Part shown: one piece after another, positions 33,190-41,014 of the stretch
Layout of the letters: each line of letters starts with the position of its first letter
How positions within the stretch are numbered: position 1 is the stretch's first letter
Source of the DNA: Acidobacteriota bacterium
GTDB lineage: Bacteria > Acidobacteriota > Terriglobia > Bryobacterales > Bryobacteraceae
DNA: 43,745 bases
Direction: 5' to 3'
NCBI GenBank assembly: GCA_947470805.1
Contig: CANIVU010000075.1
Coordinates: 1 to 43,745, forward strand
Position numbers and translations under genes: made by a program
Notes under the pieces: generated by a model
Database searches by the model: none
Seen by the model: the letters and a program-made list of their open reading frames with translations, nothing else
Told to the model about the DNA's origin: nothing

Positions 33190-33278
33190 CCCCACCGCAG
33201 CCACGCACACCCCACACACCACCTCCCCAATCCCGCCCGCCCCTCACCAAAAACACCAAAACCCACCCCTGTGGAAAA

Positions 33279-33289
33279 GTCAGTCACAA
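33279..33289 (-). repeat. TTGTGACTGAC site 2
   Basis: Exact 11-base copy in minus orientation, 90 bp upstream of the TPR gene and between the 25-residue peptide and that gene. Confidence 0.55.
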
Positions 33290-33378
33290 GGGAAGTGATA
33301 TTTTTATTTCCGTCCTTATCAACACCATACAGACTTTTCAAAATCGGTTACACTACCCACGCACAGCACGATCAAGGT

Positions 33379-34161
33379 ATGAGGATCGTACTTGTCCTGT
33401 GCCTGCTCGTCCCGCTCTCCGGCGGTGAGGAGTCGCCCGCCGCTCACCGGGCCGCAGCCACCGCCTCCGCCCGTCTCGGCAACTGGCGCTCCGCCGAAAC
33501 CCACCAACGCCGCGCACTCGATCTCTGTCCCAACTGCGCTCCCGAGGACCGCGCCACGCTCCGCTCCGAACTCGCCACCTATCTCGTCCTCGGCGGCTTC
33601 CCCGAAGCCGCCGCGCCGCTCTGGAGGCGCTCCATCGCTGAACTCCCGGCCACCAGCCCGCTCATCGCCACCCAGTACATCGGCCTCGGCGTCGCCCTCC
33701 ATGCCGCCGGCCACACGGCCGATGCCCTCGCCGCCTGGCAAAAGGCCTGCCGCGCCGCTAACGGCGACAAGTTCGAGGACGCCGCCTGCCGCTTCAACAT
33801 CGCCGTCCTCCGCGCCGATTGGAGCGAACTGGAGTCACTCCTTCCCACCCTGCTCACCGTGCCAGGCGCACTCACTCGCGCCACGGCCCTGTTGCAGACC
33901 GCCAACGCCGCCATCAAGGCCGGGCAACCCGCCCGCGCGCGGCTCCTGCTGGACCAGGCCGACTCCGTCATCGTCTGGGAACTCAGCGAGAATCACCCCT
34001 TCCGCGCCAGCGTCTACGACGCCCGCGCCCACCTGGCCGACGCCGCCGGCGACACGAAGGAGGCGAAACAATGGCGCCACAAGGCCCAAAAAGAAAACGG
34101 TGCCGAGCGCTATCCGCGCGGCACCGTCTCGCTCGAAGAACTCAAACGGAGGCCCCAATGA
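33379..34161 (+). CDS. Secreted TPR protein
   Basis: 260-aa protein with a signal peptide (MRIVLVLCLLVPLSGG). Helical TPR-like repeats follow: AAATASARLGNWRSAETHQR with RALDLCPNC, LATYLVLGGFPEAAAPLWRR, IGLGVALHAAGHTADALAAW, TALLQTANAAIKAGQPARAR, YDARAHLADAAGDTKEAKQW. TPRs mediate protein contacts; the partner is unknown. The start at 33379 is chosen because it gives the signal peptide; the upstream extension in frame is not protein-like. Codons are C-ending, unlike the neighbouring effector module (G-ending on its own strand). It converges on the Dabb-like gene with 17 bp between stops. Confidence 0.8.
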   Translation: MRIVLVLCLLVPLSGGEESPAAHRAAATASARLGNWRSAETHQRRALDLCPNCAPEDRATLRSELATYLVLGGFPEAAAPLWRRSIAELPATSPLIATQYIGLGVALHAAGHTADALAAWQKACRAANGDKFEDAACRFNIAVLRADWSELESLLPTLLTVPGALTRATALLQTANAAIKAGQPARARLLLDQADSVIVWELSENHPFRASVYDARAHLADAAGDTKEAKQWRHKAQKENGAERYPRGTVSLEELKRRPQ

Positions 34162-34178
34162 TGGAGCCTCGCCAACAG

Positions 34179-34619
34179 CTACTGGGTCAGGATGTCGTAC
34201 GTCGTCGTGCCCGCCACGCGGACCTTCTCGTACTTGGCCATCCATTCCTTGTGGAAGGGGTTCGCCGTATATTCTTTCAGCGCCGCTTCGCCCGTCATGA
34301 TCATGCAAACGCCGTGTTGGCGCATCAGGCGGTTGGCCTTCGTGTCGACGTCCTTTTCACCGGCCGCCAGCTTCTTCCGCGCCTCGGCCGAAACCGTGAA
34401 CTGCGCCAGCGGCGAACGGAGCTTGCCGTGCCAGATGCTCTTGATGCCCTTGAACTTGGACGGCCACTGGTCGGTCGCTTCGCCGAACGCCTTCCAATCG
34501 GCCGCCGTCGCCTCCGGGATCACCGTGAAGGCAAAGCAGTGCATCATGCCCTTGTCCTCGGCCATCGCCAGGCCGGAAGTGAGCAGCATCATCGCTGCCG
34601 CGGTCAAAAAGAATTTCAT
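34179..34619 (-). CDS. Secreted Dabb-like (stress-responsive alpha/beta barrel) protein
   Basis: 146 aa with a signal peptide (MKFFLTAAAMMLLTSGLAMA). The mature part follows the small ferredoxin-like Dabb pattern: MMHCFAFTVIPEATAADWKA, FGEATDQWPSKFKGIKSIWH, and ALKEYTANPFHKEWMAKYEK, where the last stretch (Y..HP.H..) is the family's C-terminal helix-strand. The function of secreted Dabb proteins is unclear. AGGAGA lies about 9 nt before the ATG. It is the last of a minus-strand run after the sulfatase gene (33-bp gap). Confidence 0.75.
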   Translation of the reverse strand: MKFFLTAAAMMLLTSGLAMAEDKGMMHCFAFTVIPEATAADWKAFGEATDQWPSKFKGIKSIWHGKLRSPLAQFTVSAEARKKLAAGEKDVDTKANRLMRQHGVCMIMTGEAALKEYTANPFHKEWMAKYEKVRVAGTTTYDILTQ

Positions 34620-34652
34620 GTAGTTGGTCTCCTGAGGATCAATAGTAACAAG

Positions 34653-36050
34653 CTACTCCGGGCCGCCGCCGGGCTTGGCCGGCACGTCCACGGCGTTTAT
34701 CTTCGGCAGCCACTTGGCATGCTCGGTCTTCACCGAGGCATACTGCGCGTCGCCGGCCAGATTCTTCCATTCCAACGGGTCCTTCGAGCGGTCGTACAGC
34801 TCCTCGGTCCCGTCGCTGTAGCGGATGTACCGCCACCGGTCGCTCCGTACCGCGTGGTTCGCGTTCCCGTAGGTGGTCAACGCCGGCCGGTCCCACTTGG
34901 CCGCCGGATTGGCCAGCAACGGGCGCAAACTCACGCCTTCGCACTCCTTCTTCGACGGCAGCCCGCATACGTCGGTCAACGTCGGAAATACATCCATCAG
35001 GCTCACCGTGCGGTCACACCGCCCGCCAGCCTTCGTCAACCCGGGGACTTTCATCATGAGCACGTTATGCGTCGCCTCTTCCCATAGAGTGAACTTCCGC
35101 CAATGGAGTTTCTCACCCAGGTGCCAGCCGTGGTCGCTCCAGAGGATCACGATGCTGTTCTTCGCCATCGCGCTCTTGGCGAATCCGTCCAGCAGCCGGC
35201 CCAGCTCGGTATCGGTAAACCGGATAGAGGCCAGGTACGCCTGCACGCCATCTTTCCACTTGCCGTGGTCGGTGACAATCTTGTGGTCCCCGTTCGGCTT
35301 GGCGAACTTCTTGCCGATCGGCGGAATATCGTCCAGATCGTCGCCGTTCACCTTCGGCAGCGTGATCTTGTCTACCGGGTACATGTCGAAATACTTCTTC
35401 GGCACATACCAGGGCAGGTGCGGCCGGAACAGGCCAACCGCCAGGAACAGGGGCTTCCCGTGGTCCTTGTTCATCTGGCCCATCGCCCAGTCGACCACCT
35501 TGTGGTCGCCCATCGCCTCGTCGCCTTCGGCGATCGGGCCCCAATCGAAATGCGCCATCGCCGGCAACCCGCTGGCCGGGATCTTCGCCGGTTTCGGATC
35601 GGCCGGCTTCTGCTGGGTCTTCGAGGGAAAATACTCCTCCCAGCTCTGGGGGTCCGGGTAGCTGTCGTGGTAGGTCTTCCCGCCGCCGATCGACTTATAG
35701 CCGTGGTCGCTGAAGTATTGCGGCAGCGTCCGGGTCTTGGCCAGTTGAGGCGATTGCCGCCAGGGCTGGTTGTTCTGGTAGACGCCGGAGGTCGACGGCC
35801 GGATGCCGGTCATCAGCGCGGCGCGGGACGGGTTACACAACGGCGCGGCGCAGTGGGCGCTGGTAAACAGCACGGACTCTTTGGCCAGCCGGTCGAAGTT
35901 CGGGGTGACCGAATCCGGATTGCCGCCCAGGCAGCCGATCCAGTCATTCAGATCGTCCACGCAAATCATGAGGACGTTGGGCTTAGCCGGCGCGCCGCAA
36001 AGCAGCCCAGCGCCAGTTAACGAAAGGAAGGTTCGCCGATTGAGTCGCAC
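34653..36050 (-). CDS. Type I sulfatase, exported
   Basis: 465-aa alkaline-phosphatase-superfamily hydrolase that cleaves sulfate esters. The formylglycine motif CNPSR sits in AAPLCNPSRAALMTG near residue 70. The metal site begins with NVLMICVDDLNDW; the second site is in VILWSDHGWHLGEKLHWRKF near 305. The pattern is iduronate-2-sulfatase-like. The N-terminus NRRTFLSLTGAGLLCG is twin-arginine-like, so export is likely. Start is GTG at 36050, overlapping the HupE-like gene by 68 nt; a later start would remove the RR signal. It needs a formylglycine-generating enzyme or anaerobic maturase, not seen here. A sulfated polysaccharide or glycosaminoglycan substrate is probable. Confidence 0.92.
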   Translation of the reverse strand: MRLNRRTFLSLTGAGLLCGAPAKPNVLMICVDDLNDWIGCLGGNPDSVTPNFDRLAKESVLFTSAHCAAPLCNPSRAALMTGIRPSTSGVYQNNQPWRQSPQLAKTRTLPQYFSDHGYKSIGGGKTYHDSYPDPQSWEEYFPSKTQQKPADPKPAKIPASGLPAMAHFDWGPIAEGDEAMGDHKVVDWAMGQMNKDHGKPLFLAVGLFRPHLPWYVPKKYFDMYPVDKITLPKVNGDDLDDIPPIGKKFAKPNGDHKIVTDHGKWKDGVQAYLASIRFTDTELGRLLDGFAKSAMAKNSIVILWSDHGWHLGEKLHWRKFTLWEEATHNVLMMKVPGLTKAGGRCDRTVSLMDVFPTLTDVCGLPSKKECEGVSLRPLLANPAAKWDRPALTTYGNANHAVRSDRWRYIRYSDGTEELYDRSKDPLEWKNLAGDAQYASVKTEHAKWLPKINAVDVPAKPGGGPE

Positions 36051-36879
36051 CGAAATAGCATATCCCGATCACGGCCAACTGCGCCGCCTCAACGCCGAGG
36101 TTGAACCCGGCCAGCGCGGTAACGAACTCCGCGCGCGGCAGGCCCAGCTCGGTCAGCACGCTCGCAAAGCCCATGCCGTGGAGCAGGCCGAAGGCGAACA
36201 CCAGCGCCAGCCGCCGCTTCGCGGCGGCGCGGCGTTCGAAGAAAATGTAGACGATCGAAATCCAGATGGCCGGCTCGACAATTTCCGGCGGCAGCCGGAA
36301 GACGTTGAACATGGCCAGGCCGAGCGTGATCGAATGGGCCACCGTGAACACGGTGGCCTGCGCCAGCAGGCTCCGGACGGAGGAGCTGGCCAGGAACAGG
36401 CCCAGGATGAACAGCATGTGATCCCAGCCGAGAGGAAGGATATGCGTGAACCCTAGAACCAGATACTGGCCCGCGACGCGCCAGCGCCCGGGAGCGGGAG
36501 CGGCCACCGCGATCGGCGCGGCCGTTTCCCCGCCGTCGAGCCAGACGCTGTTCGGCCCGACCGTCAACCCGTAGGAGGTGAAGGTCCAGCCGTACTTCCA
36601 GGTGAAGGTCTGTGCCCCCGCTGGCAGCACGCCGGTCAGCCGGATCGTCCCGCCGTCCTGGTGCAAGGAGGGGGTGGCGCGGACGCCGTCAAACCGGAGA
36701 TCGACCCGGGAGAGGAAGGCCGCTTCCCCGCCCTGCCACTTCTCTTTCAGGGCCTCCGGGTCGGTGGTGATCTCGACCAGGTAGGCGCCCGGTTCCGGAA
36801 AGCTGACCGCGACCCGGGTGGTCCCGATTTCGTGTGCCTGGGCGCCGAGCGCCAGGAGGAAAAGGAGGAGGGAGCGCAT
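35983..36879 (-). CDS. HupE/UreJ family membrane protein
   Basis: 298 aa. A signal peptide (MRSLLLFLLALGAQA) precedes an extracytoplasmic beta domain of about 120 residues (HEIGTTRVAVSFPEPGAYLV). Then come six or so membrane helices with the family signature GFTHILPLGWDHMLFILGLF near 145, plus SITLGLAMF and LLHGMGFASVLTELGLP. HupE/UreJ proteins are linked to nickel or cobalt uptake; in this large-ectodomain subgroup the substrate is not proven. It is 3 bp from the DUF4198 gene, and its 3' end overlaps the sulfatase start. Confidence 0.88.
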   Translation of the reverse strand: MRSLLLFLLALGAQAHEIGTTRVAVSFPEPGAYLVEITTDPEALKEKWQGGEAAFLSRVDLRFDGVRATPSLHQDGGTIRLTGVLPAGAQTFTWKYGWTFTSYGLTVGPNSVWLDGGETAAPIAVAAPAPGRWRVAGQYLVLGFTHILPLGWDHMLFILGLFLASSSVRSLLAQATVFTVAHSITLGLAMFNVFRLPPEIVEPAIWISIVYIFFERRAAAKRRLALVFAFGLLHGMGFASVLTELGLPRAEFVTALAGFNLGVEAAQLAVIGICYFGATQSANLPFVNWRWAALRRAG

Positions 36880-36882
36880 GGA

Positions 36883-37587
36883 TTACCGGGCCCCTTTCGC
36901 GAAAGTGAGACTGGCCCAGTAGCTCTGCCAGTCCTCGCCGTCCGGGACGATGTGGACGGCCTTGACGAGCCACATGCCGTCGGCGGCGACGGGCAGCTTC
37001 ACGCGGCCATCGGCGCCGGTCCGGGCGGAGATTTTCTCCTCAGGGTGGCCCTTCCGGATGGCAACGACGAGCGAGCCCGGGAGGGGGCGATTCTGATATA
37101 TCAGCCGGTAGGTACCGGGCGCTTCGGCGACCAGTTCGAGCGGGAAGCCGAGGACCCGGTCGGCAGAGCCGAGCAGGCTCTTGGCGCAGCGGGTGAAGCG
37201 CTCGTGGACCTTCGGTCCACGAGCCGCGACTCCCCGTACGCCTTCTTCCTGGACGTAGGCGTTGAACTTGGCGGCGTCGAGTTCCACCGGGCTGGGGTTG
37301 CTGTAGTAACCGACGACGGTGCCGCCGGAATCGGGCTGGAGGACGAAGCCGGCCGGGTCGGAGCCTTCGCGTCCGACGACCAGCTTTTTGCCGGCCGCGC
37401 CGGCCGCGATGAACTCGCGGATGAGCGCGGCCGAGCGGGGAATCGGATCCCCGATGAGATCCTGGCCCACGCGAAGCTTCACCGCGACGCTGCTCCCCGG
37501 TTGGGGAGCAAACGTCGCCGGCTCTATCCACATGTCGTGGGACCACGCGGTCAGTGTTGTGAATAAAAGGGCCAGGGTTCTCATCAT
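36883..37587 (-). CDS. DUF4198 family secreted protein
   Basis: 234 aa. Signal peptide (MMRTLALLFTTLTAWS), then the typical DUF4198 opening HDMWIEPATFAPQPGSSVAV followed by LRVGQDLIGDPIPR. Later features are GYYSNPSPVELDAAKF and, in the second Ig-like domain, TGADGRVKLPVAADGMWLVK. Related proteins with this domain occur beside nickel/cobalt transporters and are proposed metal-delivery or sensing proteins. AAGGA lies about 5 nt before the ATG. Placement between DUF4331 and HupE-like genes in close order indicates a shared transcript. Confidence 0.85.
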   Translation of the reverse strand: MMRTLALLFTTLTAWSHDMWIEPATFAPQPGSSVAVKLRVGQDLIGDPIPRSAALIREFIAAGAAGKKLVVGREGSDPAGFVLQPDSGGTVVGYYSNPSPVELDAAKFNAYVQEEGVRGVAARGPKVHERFTRCAKSLLGSADRVLGFPLELVAEAPGTYRLIYQNRPLPGSLVVAIRKGHPEEKISARTGADGRVKLPVAADGMWLVKAVHIVPDGEDWQSYWASLTFAKGAR

Positions 37588-37609
37588 TGTTTCCTTTACG
37601 GGGTTTCCT

Positions 37610-39127
37610 TTACGGGTTGGGGATGACCGGGACGGTCGGGGTGTTAGTGCCGCCGTGGCCTTGCAGCAGGCCCTGGTGGGCGGGAGCGAGGAACGGGAAG
37701 TTGGGGTTGTAGTCCTTGTCGTTCACCTCGACGCCTTTGGCGAGACCGAAGGCCGGGTCGCCGGCGGCGATCAGGCTGAGCAGGACGGTGTTGACGTTGA
37801 CCTGGTTGCGGTTGGGAGCCGTTCCGCCGCCGATTTTGCGACCGTTGGGGAACATCGAATCGATGGCGGCGTCGATGGTGAGGACGTCGCCGGTGGCGCC
37901 GTCTTCGATCGGGATCGTGCGGCCGAGGTTGATGGCCTTGATGATGTCGACGCGGGGCCCTTTGAGGGTCTTGACGACTTCATCGGGCAGGCCGAGGGCC
38001 TTGTAGATGCCGAGCGCGTCGATGTCGCGGACTAGGACCGGGTAGAGGATGTCGGCGCCGAAGTTAGTAACATCATTCATCGGGGAGGTCCGGAGGTACT
38101 GCGTCTGGCGCTGGGCGCCGACGAGGCCGGCGTTGAAGAGCGGGAGGCCGTTGCGGCCGACCTGGACCCAGTTGCCCGATCCTTTTACGCCGGTGATGAC
38201 GTTGGAGGCGTCGACGGTTTGGGTGGCCTGGCGGCTGATGGAGCTCCAAACGCGGAGGAGTCTGTCGGTGGAATTCGACAGGCCGACGCCGTTGTGGGGC
38301 ACGCCGTTCGGGAAGATGTCGGCCATCGGGATTTCGAGGGCGATGGAGAAGACGTTGAACCCGGTGAAGACGTCCTTGATGGGGCCGCGGCGGGCGCCGG
38401 AGATGTTGGCCAGGTCGGTACGGCTGAGGTTGACGAGGTCGAAGATCCCCTTTTCGTCGAGCTGGTAGGGGTCATCGAACTGGCCGGCGATGGCGCGGCC
38501 GCCGTTGGACAACTTCTGGATGAAGGTGTCGACGAAGGCCTGGTCGTAGAGGCCGACTTCACGGCTGGTGGCGTCGCCGGAGTTGTAGCCCTTGAACGTG
38601 CCGAGGCCGTAGATGAGGCGGTCCGTCTGGGGCCCGTGGTTATTGGGCAGGACGGGGACGTCCTTGACGAGGACGACGTCGCCTTCGCCGTTCTGATTTT
38701 CCGAGCCGGCAACGCGCCAGACGGTCATGGTTTCGGTACCGCCGGTGAGTTGCCAGAGCAGTTCGTTGCCGCCGCCGAGAGCGTCCGTCGGCCCCGGGGT
38801 TTTGGCGGTTTTGAGGGTGTTGTTGAACTCGACGCGGTAGACGATGCGGTCCTTCAGGGACGTGCCTTTGCCGATGTGGAATTCATAGCGATAGCCGTTG
38901 CAGGCGCGGAGGCCGTGGTTGCCCTGGCCCGGCTCGTGGAGCGGGTTGAAGTTCATCACGAGATAGAGTTTGTCGTGAGAGCCATCGGAGACCCAGGCGT
39001 AGGTATCGGTGTTGTCGGCGCACGGTTCATTGAGAACGGCGAGGGCCTCGCGGTGGCTGGAGGCGAAGGCGGACGAAGCCAGCAGGGCCAGGGGGAGGAC
39101 CCGTTTCCATGTAGAAAGCAGTGACAT
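37610..39127 (-). CDS. DUF4331 family secreted protein
   Basis: 505 aa with a signal peptide (STWKRVLPLALLASSAFA) and the family N-terminus SSHREALAVLNEPCADNTDT followed by YAWVSDG. Other conserved parts are YRYEFHIGKG, GPQTDRLIYG and NVFSIALEIPMADIFPNG. DUF4331 proteins are secreted beta-rich proteins of unknown function, frequent in gene groups with TPR and HupE-type proteins. The start is only 20 bp after the stop of the terminase-like gene, so its promoter must be inside or upstream of that gene. AAAGGA is about 17 nt before the ATG, too far for a good ribosome site. Confidence 0.88.
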   Translation of the reverse strand: MSLLSTWKRVLPLALLASSAFASSHREALAVLNEPCADNTDTYAWVSDGSHDKLYLVMNFNPLHEPGQGNHGLRACNGYRYEFHIGKGTSLKDRIVYRVEFNNTLKTAKTPGPTDALGGGNELLWQLTGGTETMTVWRVAGSENQNGEGDVVLVKDVPVLPNNHGPQTDRLIYGLGTFKGYNSGDATSREVGLYDQAFVDTFIQKLSNGGRAIAGQFDDPYQLDEKGIFDLVNLSRTDLANISGARRGPIKDVFTGFNVFSIALEIPMADIFPNGVPHNGVGLSNSTDRLLRVWSSISRQATQTVDASNVITGVKGSGNWVQVGRNGLPLFNAGLVGAQRQTQYLRTSPMNDVTNFGADILYPVLVRDIDALGIYKALGLPDEVVKTLKGPRVDIIKAINLGRTIPIEDGATGDVLTIDAAIDSMFPNGRKIGGGTAPNRNQVNVNTVLLSLIAAGDPAFGLAKGVEVNDKDYNPNFPFLAPAHQGLLQGHGGTNTPTVPVIPNP

Positions 39128-39147
39128 GTTGGTGTTGGTAAATCCTT

Positions 39148-39978
39148 TCAGAGGGGTATACGAGGCCCGCTCGGAACCGGATGTGGCTGGGCCGCATTTT
39201 TTCCGCGGAAGGCGGCTTCGATGACTTCGCGGGAGATGAAGCGGCCCTGCTCGTTTTTGAAGTCGCAGAAGAAGTCTTGGCGGAAGGTGAGCGGGAACAG
39301 GCGGCGCTGTTCGGCCAAGAACGCAGGAGTGGCGAATGGCGCCACGGCGGCTGTGGCGAAGACGCGGCGCCAGCCGGGGAGCGATTTGGCGCGCCAGATG
39401 TTATAGAAGAGGCCGGCTTCGCCGTTGGGCACGGAGAGGAGCCAGAGTTTGCCGTTGTCATTGGCCAGAGCGCCGGAGGCGGCGGCGATGACGGGATCGG
39501 GGACGAAGGCGGCTTCGTCGACGATCAGGATATCGGCGCTGTAGCCGCGGGCGGTATCGGCGGCGTTGGCGACGGCGAAGATCTTGGAGCCGTTGGGTAA
39601 GTGGAGCGAGTGATCGTGGCCATGGACTCGCTTACGGGTGTAGCCGATCTTTTCGGCGAAGTTACAGACGATCGTCAGTAAGTGGCCGGCTTGTTTCAGG
39701 GACCGGCTGAGGACGGCGATTTCGGCGCCGGGGTTAAAGATGGCGTGATGGAGCGCCTTGATGGCGACGATGGTCGATTTGCCCCAGTGGCGATGGCAGC
39801 ACAGGATGAGGCGATGGGCGTCGTGGTCGAGCGTATTCGCTTGTTCGGGCGTGGGCGTGAAGCCGAGAGCGGATTGGGCCCAGGCGGATGGCGACACGGC
39901 GGGCGCTGTGCGCCCCGCGCTGTCGGTTTCGTCGACGAAGAGGTCGAGGAGTTGATGAAAGATGGCCTGGGATTCCAT
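39148..39978 (-). CDS. Terminase large-subunit-like ATPase, nuclease half missing
   Basis: 276 aa, about half the length of a phage large terminase. The N-terminal ATPase is well kept: Q-motif-like region with FTPTPEQANTLD, Walker A LCCHRHWGKSTIVA near residue 62, Walker B SADILIVDEAAFV near 150, and a coupling segment LWLLSVPNGEAGLFYN. It ends soon after REVIEAAFRGKNAA, where the RNase H-like nuclease with its catalytic Asp residues should begin. It follows the NGAKS gene by 5 bp. No portal, capsid or small terminase gene is near, so this is not a working phage packaging module. It could be a domesticated ATPase or a truncated remnant. Confidence 0.83.
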   Translation of the reverse strand: MESQAIFHQLLDLFVDETDSAGRTAPAVSPSAWAQSALGFTPTPEQANTLDHDAHRLILCCHRHWGKSTIVAIKALHHAIFNPGAEIAVLSRSLKQAGHLLTIVCNFAEKIGYTRKRVHGHDHSLHLPNGSKIFAVANAADTARGYSADILIVDEAAFVPDPVIAAASGALANDNGKLWLLSVPNGEAGLFYNIWRAKSLPGWRRVFATAAVAPFATPAFLAEQRRLFPLTFRQDFFCDFKNEQGRFISREVIEAAFRGKNAAQPHPVPSGPRIPL

Positions 39979-39983
39979 GGTTT

Positions 39984-40733
39984 TCAGGCGGCTTCGGGAT
40001 CCAGGGGTTCTTGCCCGACCAGTTCGAGGTGGGACGGGTGGAAGATGTTCTTGTAGAGTTCGACGACCTTGGGTGTGACGGGGCCGTTAACGTGAAGCTC
40101 TTCTGTCGTGTTTTCTTCAGTTTGCGGCGCTTCGGCGTCGGTTCGAACGTCGACGGGCTCGGGCCGGACGAGGTGGAGCTTGCGATCCTCTTCCGGGGTG
40201 GGCGGGACGACTTCGGCTGCGGGCCACTTGGCCTGCAGGTGGGCGAGGCGACGCTGGAGGGCGGCAACGGCGCGGAGGTTGGTCTGGGTGTCGCGGCGGA
40301 GTTCGGCGACGGTTTTGTTGCCGGTGAGGGCCTCTTGCGCGGCGAGCGAGATTTCGAGGTCGCGGAGTTCGGGGAGGCTGGGCACGATGCGGGTGCCTTG
40401 GCGGACAAGTTCGCGGTTGAATAACGCCGCTTCCATCTGTTTATTCCGCATGTTTTTCCATTGGAATTCAGCGATTTCGCGGACGAGGGCGAGTTCGGTG
40501 TCGTCGGCGGGGCGGAACTTGCCCGTGAGCTTATCGAAGAGGTTGTAGAAGGCCTGGCGATCCTCGTTGGCGAGACAGGCCGAGTGCGGGGGAACGAGGA
40601 GCTTGAGCGCGGTGGCGCGCTGGCCGTGGGTGATACGGTTGCGACGGCTGTGTTCCTTGCCCTCGGGTGTGACGGGGCCTTTCGATTTTGCACCGTTTTC
40701 GCGGGCGATTTGGGCTTTCTGTTCGCGATCCAT
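39984..40733 (-). CDS. NGAKS-motif protein (second copy), partner of terminase-like ATPase
   Basis: 249 aa. Its N-terminus ARENGAKSKGPVTPEGKEHS then THGQRA matches the signature in the protein at 7641-8255. A helical, charged middle follows (LALVREIAEFQWKNMRNKQM; LRDLEISLAAQEALTGNKTV; NLRAVAALQRRLAHLQAKW), then an acidic tail. AGGAGAG lies 7 nt before the ATG. The close linkage to the terminase-like gene suggests a small-subunit-like DNA-binding role, which is inference. The 5' leader contains a long structured inverted repeat. Confidence 0.78.
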   Translation of the reverse strand: MDREQKAQIARENGAKSKGPVTPEGKEHSRRNRITHGQRATALKLLVPPHSACLANEDRQAFYNLFDKLTGKFRPADDTELALVREIAEFQWKNMRNKQMEAALFNRELVRQGTRIVPSLPELRDLEISLAAQEALTGNKTVAELRRDTQTNLRAVAALQRRLAHLQAKWPAAEVVPPTPEEDRKLHLVRPEPVDVRTDAEAPQTEENTTEELHVNGPVTPKVVELYKNIFHPSHLELVGQEPLDPEAA

Positions 40734-40768
40734 ATGGTTGCTCTCCTAGATTCCGTTCCGTGAAATGG

Positions 40769-40826
40769 AAAGGCCCCGGGGACCGGTGATTTTCCCTTTC
40801 GGGGCTCATCGGTGGCCGGGGCCTTT
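40769..40826. repeat. Long structured inverted repeat in the NGAKS gene leader
   Basis: Outer arms AAAGGCCCCGG (40769-40779) and CCGGGGCCTTT (40816-40826) are perfect. A second stem ACCGGTGA/TCATCGGT (one G-T wobble) lies inside, and an inner CCC/GGG. It lies 36 nt before the NGAKS start, so the transcript leader would fold. No long T run follows on either strand, so it is not a clear terminator. Confidence 0.75.
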
Positions 40827-40892
40827 CGTTCTGACCACACTCTAGCAGGTGAGGACCAAGCAGTTAGGGGGTGGCTTTTTTCAGGTTATTGG

Positions 40893-40923
40893 AAAGAAAA
40901 GAAATATATTTTTTCTTTTTTTG
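40893..40923. promoter_or_regulatory. AT-rich tract between divergent NGAKS and CHAT genes
   Basis: 31 bp almost without G or C, near-palindromic (AAAGAAAAGAAATATATTTTTTCTTTTTTT), in an otherwise GC-rich window. It could be a promoter UP element or a site for AT-preferring nucleoid proteins that silence accessory genes. The TTGTGACTGAC site starts at its edge. Confidence 0.4.
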
Positions 40924-40931
40924 TGACTGAC
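40921..40931 (+). repeat. TTGTGACTGAC site 3
   Basis: Exact 11-base copy at the edge of the AT-rich tract, 84 bp before the CHAT gene and 188 bp upstream of the second NGAKS gene. Confidence 0.55.
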
Positions 40932-40949
40932 GTTTTGGGGAGGGCGGGA

Positions 40950-40979
40950 TTGTGTTGATTCGGCGGTTTCCCATACACT
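40950..40979 (+). promoter_or_regulatory. Possible promoter of the CHAT gene
   Basis: TTGTGT (40950-40955) and TACACT (40974-40979) with 18-nt spacing lie 36 nt before the CHAT start. The match is moderate. Confidence 0.3.
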
Positions 40980-41014
40980 GGCAAACATACAATTTCGGAC
41001 GAGGAGCGGGTTTC

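Noticed and set aside
33280-33320. TCAC/GTGA stem followed by TATTTTTATTT as a terminator after the 25-residue peptide
   Set aside because: Only four perfect base pairs; too weak.
39148-40733. Prophage remnant
   Set aside because: Only a terminase-like ATPase is present; no integrase, portal, capsid, tail or attachment site was found around it.
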